Below are positions 54,599-63,226 of a stretch of 64,000 nt of DNA, one piece after another. This DNA comes from Actinomyces dentalis DSM 19115. GTDB lineage: Bacteria > Actinomycetota > Actinomycetes > Actinomycetales > Actinomycetaceae. Location: contig NZ_AUBL01000004.1 of NCBI RefSeq assembly GCF_000429225.1, positions 1-64,000 of the forward strand, written 5' to 3'. Each line of letters opens with the position of its first letter. The first letter of the stretch is position 1. The notes below the pieces were generated by a model. The model saw only the letters and a list, made by a program, of their open reading frames with translations. It was not told where the DNA came from and searched no databases. The position numbers were made by a program, and so were the translations under genes.

Positions 54599-55612
54599 AT
54601 GGAGTACACCCGACTCGGCACCACGGACATCACCATTTCGAGGCTGTGCCTCGGAGGCATGAGCTTCGGGAGGGTCTTCCCGGACTTCCACCAGTGGGTC
54701 ATCGACCAGGAGGCCACCCAGGCCGTCATCGCCCGCGCCCTGGAGCTGGGCGTCAACTTCATCGACACCGCCAATGTCTACGCCCACGGCACGAGCGAGG
54801 AGTTCATCGGGGCCTCGCTGAAGAACCTGGGGGTGGCGCGCGCGGACGTGGTCCTGGCGTCCAAGGTCTACTTCAACGAGGGGCACCTGTCGCGCGCGGC
54901 CATCGAGCGCGAGATCGACGGCACGCTGGAGCGCCTGGGCACCGACTACCTCGACCTGTACATCATCCACCGCTTCGACTACGCCACCCCCATCGAGGAG
55001 ACCATGGAGGCCCTCGACTCCCTCGTGCGCTCCGGGAGGGTGCGGGCCCTGGGGGCGAGCGCCATGTACGCCTACCAGCTGCACAATATGCAGATGGCGG
55101 CCGACGCGGGCGGCTGGACCAGGTTCTCGTCCATGCAGAACCACTACAACCTGCTCTACCGCGAGGACGAGCGGGAGATGATCCCCGTGTGCCGCCAGTA
55201 CGGCATGTCGCTCACGCCCTACAGCCCGCTCGCCTCCGGGCACCTGACGCGCCCCACCTGGGACTCCGACTCCGTGCGCTCGACCACCGATGCCACCATG
55301 CGCTCCAAGTACGACCGCGAGCGCGAGACCGACATGCCCATTATCGAGCGCGTCGCCGAGCTCGCCGGGCGCTACGGGGTGGCCATGGCCGACGTCGCCC
55401 TGGCCTGGCACTGGGCCAGGGGCGTGGCCGCCCCCATCGTGGGCTGCTCGCGGCCCAGTCGCGTCGACGACGCCGTGCGCGCCCTGGACCTGACGCTCAC
55501 CGAGGAGGACGTCGCCTTCCTGGAGGAGCCCTACGTCCCCCACGAGCTCGTGGGCCCGTTGGCCCGCCCCGGGGACGCCCCGCTGGCCGGCTCGACGACC
55601 GAGCGGCGTTGA
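54599..55612 (+). CDS. Aldo/keto reductase
   Basis: 337 residues, TIM-barrel NADPH-dependent reductase. The catalytic tetrad is visible: Asp in NFIDTANVY, Tyr in the same motif, Lys in VVLASKVYF and His in YIIHRFDY. The C-terminal NADP-binding segment APIVGCSRPSRVDD is typical. The group resembles YajO/AKR11-14-like oxidoreductases. The substrate is unknown. GAAGGAG precedes the ATG. It converges on the LysR gene. The 174 bases upstream are GC-rich with no gene supported. Confidence 0.92.
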   Translation: MEYTRLGTTDITISRLCLGGMSFGRVFPDFHQWVIDQEATQAVIARALELGVNFIDTANVYAHGTSEEFIGASLKNLGVARADVVLASKVYFNEGHLSRAAIEREIDGTLERLGTDYLDLYIIHRFDYATPIEETMEALDSLVRSGRVRALGASAMYAYQLHNMQMAADAGGWTRFSSMQNHYNLLYREDEREMIPVCRQYGMSLTPYSPLASGHLTRPTWDSDSVRSTTDATMRSKYDRERETDMPIIERVAELAGRYGVAMADVALAWHWARGVAAPIVGCSRPSRVDDAVRALDLTLTEEDVAFLEEPYVPHELVGPLARPGDAPLAGSTTERR

Positions 55613-55636
55613 GCCCCCGCGGCGCGGGCCGCCGCC

Positions 55637-56524
55637 TCACAGCGACAACGAGTCGCGCACCCGGGCCAGGAACCGCTCGGCGATGGGGGAGAGGACCCGC
55701 CCTCTGCGCCAGATCAGGTACATGCGCGACTCGAGCGCCGGGGCCAGCGGTCTGAAGGCCAGGCCGCTGGTCCCGCTCGTGTCCACCAGGCGGTCGAAGG
55801 TCAGCAGGTGGCCCAGGCCCTCGCGGACGAACACCGACCCGTTGTAGGGCAGTCGGAAGGTACCCTCCAGGCGCAGCTCGCCCATGCGCTCCCCGGCCCA
55901 GGCGGGAATGTCCCGGGTCCAGGACTGCTCGGAGCAGAACAGTGGCAGGCCGGCCAGGTCGTCCACGGTGACGGCGTCGATGCCGGCCAGGGCGTCGTCG
56001 CGCCGCATCACCACGCCCCACGTGTCCGCCACGGGCAGGGGGAGGACCTCGTAGTCGCCCTGTCCGCGCTCGTCGGGGTCCTCGACGATGGCGGCGAAGT
56101 CGAGCAGGCCCCGGTCCAGCTTCTCGGTCACCTGCTCGGTGTCGCCACTGGTGATGTGGTAGCGCAGACCGGGGCAGGAGCGCTTGAGGCGCTTGATCTG
56201 CCTGGCGAGCAGGCCCACCTGGTGGGACTCGGCCAGGCCGAGGCGCAGGTCGCCGCCGGTGACGTCGGCGAGGGCGAGGAAGTCGCTCTCGATGCGGTCG
56301 GCCAGGCGGATGAGGTCGTCGGCGCGTTCGCGCAGCAGTCTGCCCTCCTCGGTGAGCTCCATGTGGAACGAGCGTCTGGTGAAGAGCTTGTGGCCCAGTT
56401 CCCGCTCCAGCGACTTCACCTGCTTGGACAGCGTCGGCTGTGAGACGTGCAGTTGCGCGGCGGCCCGCGTCATGCTCCCCTCGTGCGCGACGGCGGCGAA
56501 GTAGCGCAGGGTCCGGATCTCCAT
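55637..56524 (-). CDS. LysR-family transcriptional regulator
   Basis: 295 residues. The N-terminal winged helix-turn-helix (LRYFAAVAHEGSMTRAAAQL, VSQPTLSKQVKSLEREL) is followed by a LysR substrate-binding domain (GDLRLGLAESHQVGLLARQI, FAAIVEDPDERGQGDYEVLP). AGGAGG precedes the ATG. It is divergent from the hydrolase gene at 56721 with a LysR-box in between, so it most likely regulates that gene and its own transcription. Confidence 0.94.
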   Translation of the reverse strand: MEIRTLRYFAAVAHEGSMTRAAAQLHVSQPTLSKQVKSLERELGHKLFTRRSFHMELTEEGRLLRERADDLIRLADRIESDFLALADVTGGDLRLGLAESHQVGLLARQIKRLKRSCPGLRYHITSGDTEQVTEKLDRGLLDFAAIVEDPDERGQGDYEVLPLPVADTWGVVMRRDDALAGIDAVTVDDLAGLPLFCSEQSWTRDIPAWAGERMGELRLEGTFRLPYNGSVFVREGLGHLLTFDRLVDTSGTSGLAFRPLAPALESRMYLIWRRGRVLSPIAERFLARVRDSLSL

Positions 56525-56599
56525 GCCCGATGCGCCTCCTGTCCGTTCTTGTTCTGCGTTGTCCTGCGCGCCCCGGTCGGCGTTCCCGAACGGACCTGG

Positions 56600-56616
56600 T
56601 ATGCCGATTTAGCATA
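56600..56616. promoter_or_regulatory. LysR-type operator (TATGC-N7-GCATA)
   Basis: A perfect 5-bp inverted repeat that contains the T-N11-A motif of LysR boxes, followed by AT-rich CATATATAG. It lies in the 196-base divergent gap between the LysR and hydrolase genes. Confidence 0.75.
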
Positions 56617-56720
56617 TCGCATATATAGAACAGTCATTAGCGTAATGATGATGGGGCGGCTAGCGTGAGTTCCGCAGGTGTCGGGCACCGTGCCCGGACG
56701 CGCAGAAGGAGACAGCCGAC

Positions 56721-57704
56721 ATGACCCATGAGACCCCGGAACCGACCGCCCAGTGGGACAAGGTCTTCCCGCAGTCCGACGCCGTGGACCACGAGAAGGT
56801 CGCCTTTCGCACCCGCTTCGGCATCACCCTGGTCGCCGACTTGTACAAGCCCAAGGACGCGCGGGGCCAGTCGCCCGCCCTGGCCGTGGCCGGCCCCTTC
56901 GGCGCCGTCAAGGAGCAGTCCAGCGGTCTGTACGCGCAGACGATGGCGGAGCGCGGTTACCTCACCATCGCCTTCGACCCCAGTTTCACCGGCGAGTCCG
57001 GCGGCGAGCCCCGCTGCATGAACTCTCCGGACATCAATATCGAGGACTTCCAGGCCGCCGTCGACTTCCTGTCCGTGCGCGACGACGTCGACCCCGGGCG
57101 CATCGGCATTATCGGCATCTGCGGGTGGGGCGGCATGGCCCTGGCCGCCGCGGCCGCCGACCCGCGCATCAGGGCCACGGTCGCCTCCACCATGTACGAC
57201 ATGAGCCGCGTGGCCGCCAAGGGCTACTTCGATTCCGCCGACTCCGCCGAGGAGCGGAACCGGACCCGGGCGTCCGTGGCTGCTCAGCGCACCGCCGACT
57301 ACCGCTCCGGCGTCTACGCCATGGCCGGCGGCGTGGTCGACCCGCTGCCCGAGGACGCGCCCGCCTTCGTCAAGGACTACTACGACTACTACAAGACACC
57401 GCGCGGCTACCACCCCCGGTCCCTGAACTCCAACGCCGGCTGGACCGTCATCGGCGGGTCCTCGCTGATCAACGCCACCCTGCTGGGCTGCATCGAGGAG
57501 ATCGGCAGCGCCGTCATGATCGTCCACGGCGAGGCGGCCCACTCCTACTACATGGGCAGGGACGCCTTCGCCCGGCTCACGGGCGACAACAAGGAGCTCG
57601 TGACCATTCCCGGTGCCGTCCACACCGACCTGTACGACGGCGGCGGCAAGAACGCCATCCCATGGGACCGGCTCACCGGGTTCTTCGACACCCGCCTCGC
57701 CTGA
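56721..57704 (+). CDS. Alpha/beta hydrolase, YcjY/dienelactone-hydrolase-like
   Basis: 327 residues. VAFRTRFGITLVADLYKP at the start, FDPSFTGESGGEPR, the nucleophile elbow GIIGICGWGGMALAA, and an acid/His pair (MIVHGEAAHSYY; IPGAVHTDLYD). The elbow has Cys rather than Ser (G-I-C-G-W-G), as in dienelactone hydrolases and YcjY-like proteins. A signal peptide is absent, so it is cytoplasmic. GAAGGAG precedes the ATG. Probably under LysR control. Confidence 0.88.
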   Translation: MTHETPEPTAQWDKVFPQSDAVDHEKVAFRTRFGITLVADLYKPKDARGQSPALAVAGPFGAVKEQSSGLYAQTMAERGYLTIAFDPSFTGESGGEPRCMNSPDINIEDFQAAVDFLSVRDDVDPGRIGIIGICGWGGMALAAAAADPRIRATVASTMYDMSRVAAKGYFDSADSAEERNRTRASVAAQRTADYRSGVYAMAGGVVDPLPEDAPAFVKDYYDYYKTPRGYHPRSLNSNAGWTVIGGSSLINATLLGCIEEIGSAVMIVHGEAAHSYYMGRDAFARLTGDNKELVTIPGAVHTDLYDGGGKNAIPWDRLTGFFDTRLA

Positions 57705-57717
57705 CCAGGACCAGAGC

Positions 57718-57755
57718 GTCCGGGGCGACCCGCCCGGCGGCGGGCCGCCCCGGAC
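57718..57755. terminator. GC-rich hairpin between convergent genes
   Basis: A 10-bp perfect outer stem (57718-57727 and 57746-57755) and, beyond a 4-base bulge, an inner 5-bp stem (57732-57736 and 57741-57745) with a GCGG loop. It lies between the hydrolase and ABC permease stops. Confidence 0.8.
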
Positions 57756-57771
57756 CTGGGGCACGCAGCGG

Positions 57772-58956
57772 TCACAGCGACGACCGCGCCCGGGTGCGGC
57801 CCACCGCCAGGCCCGCGCAGGCGATGGCGAGCGCGAACAGGGCGCACACGCCGCAGTCGGCCAGCAGGGGGCCGATGGCGTCGGCGGACATCGAGGCGGC
57901 GGTGTGCGCCCCGGAGATCGCCCGGACCGCCCAGTAGCCGGGCGTGAAGCGGGAGACGGCGACGACGGCGTCGGGCAGCCAGCCGCTGGGGACCCACGCC
58001 CCGGCGATGAAGGACAGCGCCATGCCGCCGATATTGGCCACCGCGTTCGCCGCGCTGCGCCCCAGGCCGATCTGTCCGATGAGGAAGCCCACGGCCACCG
58101 CCACGAGCGCGTAGGCGCCCAGGGCCGCCCCGACGACCCCCAGCAGGGGCGCCGAGGCCGTCACGGAGCCGGCGCCGAAGACCGCGATCCCGAGCCCGAA
58201 GATCCACAGCCATCCGACCGCGCCGATGACCAGGCAGGCGCCCAGCAGCCCGAGGCTGCGCGAGCGGCCGCTCACCGGGGCGGCGGCCAGGCGGGAGCGG
58301 ACCGCCCGGCGCCCCAGCGCCGTCATGAGCGCCGAGATGGCCACGACGGCGAAGGCCACCAGCGGGTAGAGGGAGAACTGGGCGTAGACGGCGAGGCTGC
58401 GGGGCAGCGGCGCGGCGTCCCGGGCGATCCGCCGCGCCGGGACGGAGCGGGCCGTCGTGTCATCGGCCAGGGCGACGGCCCGGGCCGGGTCCTCGGTGAC
58501 GGCGGACAGGTAGTCGACGACCTGGCCCGCATAGGAGTCGATGCGCACGTTCATGAGCGCGCCCGAGGCCGACTCGTATCCGATGACGCTGTCCATCCGC
58601 GGCGGCTCGCCTCCTGCGCGCGCGGCCCGCCGGACCTCCTCCCCGTAGCCGGCGGGGATGATGAGGATGTAGTCGATGCGGTTCTGCGCGGTGGCGTCCT
58701 GCATGGCCCGCTCGGAGTCCTCCAGGTCCCGCGCCTCGCCCACGGACTCGACGTAGCGCTTGATCCCCTGCGAGATCGTCGACCCGTCGCGGTCGATGAC
58801 GGCCACGCTCACCGTCGTCTCCTCGACCCGGTCGGACGCGTCCCCGCTCTGGGCGACGCCGGTGAGCAGGCCGAGCATGGACAGCCAGACCAGGTAGACC
58901 AGGAAGTACATCCAGTGGGCCGCCACGATCCTCAGCGACGTCTTAAAGGTGCTCAT
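57772..58956 (-). CDS. ABC-2 family exporter permease B
   Basis: 394 residues. One N-terminal helix (WMYFLVYLVWLSMLGLLTGV), a roughly 150-residue extracytoplasmic domain (VSVAVIDRDGSTISQGIKRY, YILIIPAGYGEE) and five or six C-terminal helices: the YhgE/NatB-like arrangement of ABC-2 permeases. AGGAGG precedes the ATG. The start overlaps the previous permease by 14 bases, so the two are coupled. It forms a heterodimeric exporter with the gene upstream. Confidence 0.9.
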   Translation of the reverse strand: MSTFKTSLRIVAAHWMYFLVYLVWLSMLGLLTGVAQSGDASDRVEETTVSVAVIDRDGSTISQGIKRYVESVGEARDLEDSERAMQDATAQNRIDYILIIPAGYGEEVRRAARAGGEPPRMDSVIGYESASGALMNVRIDSYAGQVVDYLSAVTEDPARAVALADDTTARSVPARRIARDAAPLPRSLAVYAQFSLYPLVAFAVVAISALMTALGRRAVRSRLAAAPVSGRSRSLGLLGACLVIGAVGWLWIFGLGIAVFGAGSVTASAPLLGVVGAALGAYALVAVAVGFLIGQIGLGRSAANAVANIGGMALSFIAGAWVPSGWLPDAVVAVSRFTPGYWAVRAISGAHTAASMSADAIGPLLADCGVCALFALAIACAGLAVGRTRARSSL

Positions 58957-60085
58957 GGCTCATCCTCCTGGCGCGGATCAGGGCGATGGCGAGGAACAGG
59001 CCCGCCATGCCCGTCAGAACGGCGCAGCTGCGGGCGAAGGGGCCGAGGGAGTCGTAGTAGAGCAGCCCGTAGAAGCAGTGCGCGCACTGCCACAGGGGGT
59101 TGGCCCGGGTCAGGAGGGGCGCACCGCGCTCGACGGCGTCGGCCAGCGACTGGGCGCCGGGCCCGTAGAGCCCGGTGAACAGCGACAGCAGGACGGTGAT
59201 CGCGATGACCATGTCGATCCTCATTCTCCGGATCGTCCCCAGGGCGGCGCCCGCCGCGCTCGACATGAGGCCGGTCAGGCCGATCGCCACCAGGCACAGG
59301 GGCGCGTGCGGGCCGAAGTCCACCCCGACGACCAGGGCGATGAAGGCGAAGGCGATGAGCAGGCAGCCCAGGACGCACACCCACGAGGCCGCGAGCGCGG
59401 CCGTGAGGACCTTCCAGCGGGGCAGTCCCGCCATGGTGCGCCGCGCGCCCAGGGGCGAGGAGGCCATGATGCCCTGCACGGCGAGCAGGGCGACGGCCGC
59501 CCCCATGCCGCCGGCGAAGGCGAGCAGCGCGAAGTAGTAGCGGGTCGCGGGCTTGACCGGGGTGCGCGTCACCGGGACCGGGCGGGTGAAGCCGTGCGCC
59601 GCCCCGAGCCCGGCGACCCGCTCGGGCGCCGCCCCGGCGGCGATGGCCGCCTCCCGCTGGGCCCGGGTCTGGGCGTAGGAGTCCATGACCACCCGCAGGA
59701 CCCTCAGCGAGGGCTCGTCGTCGCCCTCCTGCGTCACGTGCAGCACGGGGCCGCCGTTCTCGACGGCGAGGTAGCCCGCGGTGTCGCCCCGCTTCGCGGC
59801 GGCCTCGGCCTCGGACGCGGTGGAGTGGGCGACCTCGGCGATGAGGCGGGGGTCGGCGTCGGCGGCGGAGACGCGCTCGACGAGGGCGTCCAGGCCGGGG
59901 GCCGAGCGGTAGGCCTCGTCCCGGACGACGCCGAAGCTCATGGGGGTGGTCTCGTAGGCCCTCTCCAGGCCCGAGAACATCGCCATGAACATGAGCGACA
60001 GGACGATCGGCAGGCCCAGCGTCCACACCAGGAGGACCTTGTCGCGCAGGAGCCGGAGCACCTGGTAGGCGAAGACGGCTCTCAT
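58943..60085 (-). CDS. ABC-2 family exporter permease A
   Basis: 380 residues with the same layout as its partner: an N-terminal helix (VWTLGLPIVLSLMFMAMF), a large outside domain and a C-terminal helix bundle (YYFALLAFAGGMGAAVALLA, ITVLLSLFTGLYGPG). It starts one base after the ATPase stop. The two permeases and the ATPase form one operon that diverges from the two-component system. An antimicrobial-peptide or drug exporter is the usual role for such sets. Confidence 0.9.
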   Translation of the reverse strand: MRAVFAYQVLRLLRDKVLLVWTLGLPIVLSLMFMAMFSGLERAYETTPMSFGVVRDEAYRSAPGLDALVERVSAADADPRLIAEVAHSTASEAEAAAKRGDTAGYLAVENGGPVLHVTQEGDDEPSLRVLRVVMDSYAQTRAQREAAIAAGAAPERVAGLGAAHGFTRPVPVTRTPVKPATRYYFALLAFAGGMGAAVALLAVQGIMASSPLGARRTMAGLPRWKVLTAALAASWVCVLGCLLIAFAFIALVVGVDFGPHAPLCLVAIGLTGLMSSAAGAALGTIRRMRIDMVIAITVLLSLFTGLYGPGAQSLADAVERGAPLLTRANPLWQCAHCFYGLLYYDSLGPFARSCAVLTGMAGLFLAIALIRARRMSHEHL

Positions 60086-60086
60086 G

Positions 60087-61076
60087 TCAGGCCGCCTCGT
60101 CCCGCAGGGCGCGCCCGGTGATCTCCAGGAAGACGTCGTTGAGCGTCGGGGGCTCGGATGTCACCCGGCCGCAGGTCGCGCCCGCCCCGGCCAGCGCCCC
60201 CATGACGTCGGAGAGGTTGTGCGCCCCGGGCGCGCACTCGACGACGAGCCCCGGGGCCTGCCAGGAGGCGGTGCGCACGTGCTCCAGGCGGCGCAGGGAC
60301 TCCAGGGCCCCCTCGCCCAGCGGGACGGGGTCGACGACCTCGATGCGGATGCGCTCGCCGGTGCCGATCATGGCCTTGAGCTCGTCGGCGGTGCCGGCGG
60401 CGACCTGCCTGCCGCAGTCCATGATGACGATCCTGCGGCACAGCTCCTCGACCTCCTCCATGTAGTGGCTCGTGTAGATGATGGTGGCGCCGCGCTCGTT
60501 GAGGCGCCTGATGCCCTGAAGGATGGCGCTGCGGGACTGGGGGTCGACGGCGACGGTGGGCTCGTCGAAGATGATGAGCTCGGGGGCGTGGGCGATGCCG
60601 CAGGCGATATTGAGCCGGCGCAGCAGGCCGCCGGAGAGCCTCTTGGGCCTGAAGCTCGCGAACTTCTCCAGGTCGACGAAGGCGATCGCCGCCTCGACCA
60701 GGCGGCGGCGCCGGGCGCGGTCGCCCACGTACAGGGCGCAGAAGGCGTCGATGTTCTCCGCCACGGTGAGCTCGTCGAAGACGGCCACATCCTGGGGCAC
60801 CACGCCGATGCGGCGCTTGAGGTCGTAGGCGGTGGCGCTCATGGGCCTGCCGAACACCCGGATCTCGCCCTTGTCGTAGGTGAGCAGCTGGAGGAGGCAG
60901 TTGATCGTCGTGGTCTTGCCCGAGCCGTTGGGGCCGAGCAGGCCCAGGACCTCGCCCCGCCCGATCTCCAGCGACAGCCCGTCGACCGCGATCAGCTCCC
61001 CGTAGCGCTTGACCAGGGAGCGTATGGTCACCGCCCGGTCGGCCCGGTCGGCCGTGGGCGGGGCCTGGTCGTTCAT
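60087..61076 (-). CDS. ABC exporter ATP-binding protein
   Basis: 329 residues. Walker A GPNGSGKTTT, signature RLSGGLLRRLNIACG and Walker B LIIFDEPTVAVDP, with the switch His in YTSHYMEEVEEL. A roughly 100-residue C-terminal extension is typical of drug/peptide export ATPases. GGAAGGAG precedes the ATG. The 163-base gap to the sensor kinase contains both promoters. A cognate role for that kinase in controlling this operon is inferred from arrangement. Confidence 0.93.
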   Translation of the reverse strand: MNDQAPPTADRADRAVTIRSLVKRYGELIAVDGLSLEIGRGEVLGLLGPNGSGKTTTINCLLQLLTYDKGEIRVFGRPMSATAYDLKRRIGVVPQDVAVFDELTVAENIDAFCALYVGDRARRRRLVEAAIAFVDLEKFASFRPKRLSGGLLRRLNIACGIAHAPELIIFDEPTVAVDPQSRSAILQGIRRLNERGATIIYTSHYMEEVEELCRRIVIMDCGRQVAAGTADELKAMIGTGERIRIEVVDPVPLGEGALESLRRLEHVRTASWQAPGLVVECAPGAHNLSDVMGALAGAGATCGRVTSEPPTLNDVFLEITGRALRDEAA

Positions 61077-61227
61077 GTGGTCTCCTTCCGCGGTGGCGCG
61101 ATGCGCGTCCATGCTCGCGTCCGCGCCCGGGCGGGCGGAAGTGCCCGCTGTCATGGCCCGGCGGCGCCGGGCATGACTTCTGTCATCGCCCCGTCGCGCG
61201 CCGACGGCGCTCGCGGCGCCCGTCGCC

Positions 61228-61233
61228 GATAAT
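61228..61233 (+). promoter_or_regulatory. -10 box for leaderless two-component operon
   Basis: GATAAT ends six bases before the sensor kinase GTG. It is the closest to consensus of the -10-like hexamers found before start codons in this window. Confidence 0.55.
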
Positions 61234-61239
61234 CGCCGC

Positions 61240-62394
61240 GTGAGGGTTCTGGCGGACAGGGGCGCGGTCCTGGGGGCGTGCCTGCTCATGGCGCTGGCGC
61301 CTGCGGCGGGGGCCGTCGGGGCGGCCGAGGTCGTCTGGCTCCTCCTGGCCGTCGTCGTCGGCGGGCTGTGCGCGGTGGCGGACGGGCGGCGCGGGGCGAT
61401 CGCCCTTCCTGCCTTCTACCTGCTGGCCGGCTGCCCGTGGGCGGCCTCGGCGGTGGGCGCGCCGCTGGTCGTCTACGACCTGGTGCGCCAGTGGACCCTC
61501 GGTTCCCGGCGGGCCCGCCTGCTCGCGGTCTGCTGCGCCCCGCTGCCGGTGGTCCCGGTGGTGCGGGCCCGGGGCGCCGCGGGCGCGGGGAGTGCGGTGG
61601 CGGGCGCGGTCGTGGCGCTCCTGGCGGCCCGTCTGGCCCTGCGCACCGCCCAGGAGGAGGCGGCGCGCGAGCGCCTGCACGCCATGAGGGACGATCTGCA
61701 CGAGAAGGTCGTGGCACTGCGGGCCTCGCGCGCCCGCCTGGAGGAGGCTCGGGAGCACGAGACGCGCGCCGCGGCCCTGGCCGAGCGCACGCGCATCGCC
61801 CGCGACATCCACGACGGCGTCGGGCACCTGCTGACCCGCCTGCTCCTTCAGGTCAAGGCCCTGGCCGTCACCCACCGGGGCGAGCCCGCCGTCGCGGCCG
61901 ACCTGGCGGAGCTGGACCGCGGGCTGGACGGGGCCCTGAGCGCCATGCGCCGGTCCGTCCACGCGCTGTCCGACGAGGGCGAGGACCTGGCGACCTCGCT
62001 CAACCTGCTGGGTTCGCGGTGCGGCATCGGCCATGTGGAGGTCGACTGCCCCCTGGAGGAGGCGCCCCCGCCGGCGGTGACGCGCTGCCTCGTCGCGGTG
62101 GTGCGCGAGGCCCTGACCAATGCCGCGCGGCACGGGCGGGCCTCCTCGGCGCGGGTGAGGGTCTCCGACTACCCTGCGTTCTGGCGGGTCGCGGTCGATA
62201 ACGACGGCGCCGTCCCCGAGCGCGGCCAGTGGCCGGGCGGCGGGGCGCCGAGCAGCATCTTTCCGAACGGCGCCCCCGCCGGGCTGGGGCTGCGCTCCAT
62301 GAGCGAGCGCCTCGAGGCGCTGGGCGGGGCGGTGCGCCTGGCCCCGCGCCCGAGGTTCACCGTCATCGCAACGATTCCGAAGGGCGGAGCATGA
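61240..62394 (+). CDS. Sensor histidine kinase (HisKA_3, NarL-type system)
   Basis: 384 residues. About four to five membrane helices in the first 130 residues with almost no outside domain, i.e. an intramembrane-sensing type. Then a coiled coil and the HisKA_3 box RIARDIHDGVGHLL (phospho-acceptor His191). The ATPase domain has N-box VREALTNAARHGRA, and the G-box GLGLRSMSERLEALGG. Such kinases next to ABC exporters often detect cell-envelope antibiotics. The stop overlaps the response regulator ATG (ATGA). Confidence 0.92.
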   Translation: MRVLADRGAVLGACLLMALAPAAGAVGAAEVVWLLLAVVVGGLCAVADGRRGAIALPAFYLLAGCPWAASAVGAPLVVYDLVRQWTLGSRRARLLAVCCAPLPVVPVVRARGAAGAGSAVAGAVVALLAARLALRTAQEEAARERLHAMRDDLHEKVVALRASRARLEEAREHETRAAALAERTRIARDIHDGVGHLLTRLLLQVKALAVTHRGEPAVAADLAELDRGLDGALSAMRRSVHALSDEGEDLATSLNLLGSRCGIGHVEVDCPLEEAPPPAVTRCLVAVVREALTNAARHGRASSARVRVSDYPAFWRVAVDNDGAVPERGQWPGGGAPSSIFPNGAPAGLGLRSMSERLEALGGAVRLAPRPRFTVIATIPKGGA

Positions 62395-63071
62395 GAGTGC
62401 TCATTGTCGACGACGACGCCTTCGTCGCCCAGTCGCTGGCCACCATCTTGTCGGCGGAGGCCGATATCGACGTCGTGGGCCTGGGCGGCTCCGGACCCGA
62501 GGCGGTCGAGCAGTACCGGCGGCTGCGCCCCGACGTCCTGCTCATGGACATCCGGATGCCGCTGGGCGACGGGCTCGCCGCCGCCGAGCGGATCCTCGCC
62601 GAGGATGAGGGCGCGCGCATCGTCTTCCTGACCACCTTCTCCGACGACGAGTACATTGTGCGGGCCCTGAAGATGGGCTCGCGCGGCTACCTCGTCAAGC
62701 AGGACGTCGCCCGTCTCGCCCCGGCGCTGCGCAGCGTCATGGCCGGGGTGTGCGTGCTGGAGGGGGAGGTGCTCTCCCGCAGCGCCGCCATGGGCCTGGG
62801 GCGGACGGGCGCGCCGGGCCGGGGGCCCGCGCCGCGCGGGGCCGTGTTCGCGCCCCTGACCGAGCGCGAGTACGAGGTGGTCGAGGCCGTGGCGGAGGGC
62901 CTCGACAACGCCGGGGTGGCGCGGCGGCTCTTCATGAGCGAGGGGACGGTGCGCAATCACATCAGCTCGATCCTGGCCAAGCTGGGGCTGCGCAATCGGA
63001 CCCAGGTCGCGGTGGCGTACTACCGGTCCGCGCGGGCCGGGCGGGGGCGCGGCGGCCCGGACGCCATATGA
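62391..63071 (+). CDS. NarL/FixJ-family response regulator
   Basis: 226 residues. The receiver domain has VLIVDDDAFVAQSL and phospho-acceptor Asp53 in LLMDIRMP, with Thr/Lys switch residues (FLTTFSDD, YLVKQD). The C-terminal LuxR-type helix-turn-helix reads LTEREYEVVEAVAEGLDNAG, then GTVRNHISSILAKLGLRNRT. It is partner to the kinase and probably activates the divergent ABC operon. The last four codons and the stop lie inside the first unit of the downstream 23-bp array. Confidence 0.94.
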   Translation: MRVLIVDDDAFVAQSLATILSAEADIDVVGLGGSGPEAVEQYRRLRPDVLLMDIRMPLGDGLAAAERILAEDEGARIVFLTTFSDDEYIVRALKMGSRGYLVKQDVARLAPALRSVMAGVCVLEGEVLSRSAAMGLGRTGAPGRGPAPRGAVFAPLTEREYEVVEAVAEGLDNAGVARRLFMSEGTVRNHISSILAKLGLRNRTQVAVAYYRSARAGRGRGGPDAI

Positions 63072-63174
63072 ACGACTGAGAAGGCGCCAGATGAACGACT
63101 GGAACGACGCCACATGAACGATTACAATGACGCCAGATGAACGACTGGAACGACGCCACATGAACGACTGCGGA
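63060..63174. repeat. 23-bp tandem array upstream of ATPase gene 3
   Basis: Five consecutive 23-bp units (63060-63082, 63083-63105, 63106-63128, 63129-63151, 63152-63174). Unit: GRCGCCASATGAACGACTGG plus AAC. The ATGAACGA core is unchanged in all five. The array starts within the stop region of the response regulator gene and ends 52 bases before the ATPase ATG. Same period as the array before ATPase gene 2, but a different sequence. Confidence 0.95.
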
Positions 63175-63226
63175 GGCGCCGCGGGCCGGGTCGACGCCGT
63201 GCGGCCATGACGAGGGGGAGAGGCCG

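Noticed and set aside
63072-63226. Short Phe/Trp-rich peptides readable from the minus strand of the 23-bp array
   Set aside because: The period is 23, not a multiple of three, so each frame repeats only every 69 bases. There is no ribosome site and the frames are by-products of the repeat.
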